In this document: positions 62,601 to 64,000 of the stretch, one piece after another | Position numbering within the stretch: the first letter of the stretch is position 1 | Layout of the letters: every line of letters starts with the position of its first letter | Origin: Aulostomus chinensis | Lineage: Eukaryota; Chordata; Actinopteri; Syngnathiformes; Aulostomidae | Length of the DNA stretch: 64,000 nucleotides | NCBI GenBank assembly: GCA_037954235.1 | Contig: JBBMOA010000004.1 | Coordinates: 12,887,101 to 12,951,100 of the forward strand | Direction: 5' to 3' | The notes under the pieces: generated by a model | Told to the model about the DNA's origin: nothing | Database searches by the model: none | What the model saw: only the letters and a program-made list of their open reading frames with translations | Program-made: the position numbers and the translations under genes

Positions 62601-63039
62601 GTCCTCCATTAGGTATTGTCACTGAAAGGCCACCTGGCACACAAGTGTGTGTGTGTGTGTGTGTTGTGTGTGTGTGTGTGTGTATGGTTAGTAAATGAGG
62701 AAGGGTGCTGAGTGTCCGTCTTTCCTCTGACTGTGACAGCAGGGACGTTGGGGCGAGAGAGTGACGCATGTGTGAAATTGTCGCTCAAGTTCACCGTGAG
62801 CTGGTGTTAAAAGTGTTTCTGTTCAAAAGTAAAAACGGAGTCTTCATATCTCCCTTTAATGCAATAATAGTGTCACCTGCGATGGTGTGTGTCAGCCCAG
62901 CTAATGAGTTTCTTCTCTTTGACAGGCCGAAGATGTCAACCAGACCCTGGATGGTGGGAGGAAGCCTCTGCACTATGCTGCTGACTTTGGCCAGACAGAT
63001 GTGTTGGAGTACCTCATTGCTAAGGGAGCAGATATCAAT
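59698..63039 (+). CDS. mtpn: Myotrophin, ankyrin-repeat protein (exons 1-2, 3' partial)
   Basis: Myotrophin (V-1) is a small ankyrin-repeat protein known to bind and inhibit the actin capping protein CapZ and to act in muscle growth signalling. Exon 1 (59698-59781, 28 codons) reads KDKLLWALKTGDLDEV, matching the human start EFMWALKNGDLDEV. Intron 1 (3,144 bases) is GT-AG. Exon 2 (62926-63039, 38 codons) starts AEDVNQTLDGGRKPLHYAA and ends LIAKGADIN, the second ankyrin unit (KPLHYAA, residues 41-47). It is followed by a GTGAGA donor; both junctions are phase 0, as in other vertebrates. The third exon (about 55 residues) is not in the last 960 bases. Two in-frame ATGs exist (59698 and 59710), both in good context. 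The second gives the same exon-1 length (24 codons) as human. The protein differs more from mammalian myotrophin than usual and could be an mtpn paralogue. Confidence 0.88.
59782..62925 (+). other. mtpn: mtpn intron 1
   Basis: Starts GTAAGC and ends TTCTCTTTGACAG. It contains poly-C at 60213-60226, a GT microsatellite at 62645-62684, and a CpG-richer first 400 bases continuing the promoter region. No nested gene was recognised. Confidence 0.75.
62645..62684. repeat. (GT)n microsatellite
   Basis: Two GT runs joined by a TT interruption, within mtpn intron 1. Confidence 0.93.
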
Positions 63040-64000
63040 GTGAGAGCCACAACCGCTGCTGCCCACAGTTGCAATGCCCGTAACGGTCGTACCTGGTCCT
63101 CCACTTCAGAGGAGTCTAGTTGGTTCGGTCAATAGACAGTACTTAATTTAACCGAAGCAGAAGTCACTAACTGAACTAAGTGTTTGCAGGCTGACATGAG
63201 AAGATGTAAATAGATTAAATTTGCAGAAATAACGTGTTCAGTAGTTCCTCTTGTCTCCTGTATATGTGGGTGGAGTAACTGCAAATTCAATTACATTTCC
63301 TGGTTGATGTGAAAACTCATGCCTTGCTGGTTTGAGGGGCATTGCCAAGCTCCAAAGACAAACCTTTCACAGGAGCCTTTTGGCTTGATCAGTAGAATAG
63401 CAGCTTTGTTTAATTTTTATTTATTTTTTTTACCAAACTAGAATCAATCATTGCATCAATAAAATGCCAATGATACCGATCCCTAGCCCGAATGTGCATT
63501 TCTTCTCCTGTGGAAAGAGTACTCAATTTTCTCAAAAGACTTAAAAAAAACCCATAGTTTTATCTCACAACTTGTGCAGCAACCCTGTTATTAGTTTACT
63601 TAAACAGAAGCGGTATGGTTGTATGAAAGGGTTCATCATGTGCTATTCATACAGCTGTCATTCGTACTGTCTCTCAACAAATGTCTCGGCTTACCCAACC
63701 TCACGTTTAGCTCGATGGGCCCCCAGGGTGTCAATAGTCTCCCAGGGTGATGTGGCAGGAAATGGATATATATCCATTTAAGGGAAACTTACCCATCCAA
63801 CAGCACTGACATCTGTAATTTGGATAGATTTCTTTTGTAATCTGCAGCTTTTTCTAAAGGTCCTATATGCCTCTTCAGTAACTCTCAGACGAGCAGAGCG
63901 CCATAATTTTTTGGTGTTTTTTTTTTTTTTTGCTTTTTTTTTTTGGAGCTCCAGTCTTCCTCCGGTCAATAAACAGAGCTTCATCTTAATTCCCCTTCAG
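63040..64000 (+). other. mtpn: mtpn intron 2 (partial)
   Basis: From the donor after exon 2 to the window edge. No third-exon sequence (expected to start with a PDK-type ankyrin segment) was found. T-rich runs lie at 63909-63944. Confidence 0.6.

Noticed and set aside
1..64000. CRISPR array, operons or other prokaryotic systems
   Set aside because: The DNA is clearly vertebrate. The only regular spaced repeat (58231-58437) has no spacers.

Overview
The window looks like teleost fish DNA. It holds dispersed copies of a tRNA-derived SINE of the zebrafish DANA/HE1 type, a decayed teleost-type non-LTR retrotransposon, a hAT-like relic with a BED zinc finger, very many (CA)n and (GT)n microsatellites, and vertebrate genes with GT-AG introns. 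These calls come from reading the sequence; no database search was run. Species and chromosome cannot be told from this.

The window is gene-poor. Only two protein-coding genes can be supported. The first, at about 40.76-42.17 kb on the + strand, is a compact four-exon heat-shock-factor gene of the HSF5 class. All its splice sites are GT-AG, its frame is intact for 317 codons, and a poly(A) signal overlaps its stop codon. The second, from 59.70 kb on the + strand to the right edge, is the first two coding exons of myotrophin (mtpn), a small ankyrin-repeat protein. Its third exon must lie beyond 64 kb. A CpG-containing 5' region and a 20-bp minisatellite lie upstream of mtpn.

Bases 1-40,500 and 42.8-58 kb read as intergenic or intronic DNA. 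They contain a BED-finger hAT relic (3.2-3.7 kb), three clear SINE copies (30.9, 42.4 and 53.9 kb) with two worn ones (12.9 and 29.4 kb), and two fragments of one LINE family (34.4 and 46.5 kb). They also contain a degenerate tandem-repeat family at three places (19.8, 37.0 and 37.7 kb) and a repeat that carries nuclear-receptor half-sites (28.3 and 32.3 kb). Homopolymer G/C runs occur throughout. Several unique-looking AT-rich stretches dense in homeodomain, POU or SOX-type motifs (1.1, 20.7, 25.6, 30.4, 31.7, 33.1 and 53.3 kb) are candidate conserved regulatory elements. One 94-bp segment on the minus strand at 18.3 kb has convincing splice signals and may be an exon of an unidentified gene or non-coding transcript.

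The two genes have no evident functional link. The HSF5-type factor is a predicted nuclear DNA-binding protein; myotrophin is a cytoplasmic and nuclear adaptor known to bind actin capping protein. I found no sign of a wholly new multi-gene system. The most unusual items are the very compact hsf5-like gene, the minus-strand candidate exon, the SINE/LINE pair with similar 3' tails, and the three-locus tandem-repeat family.
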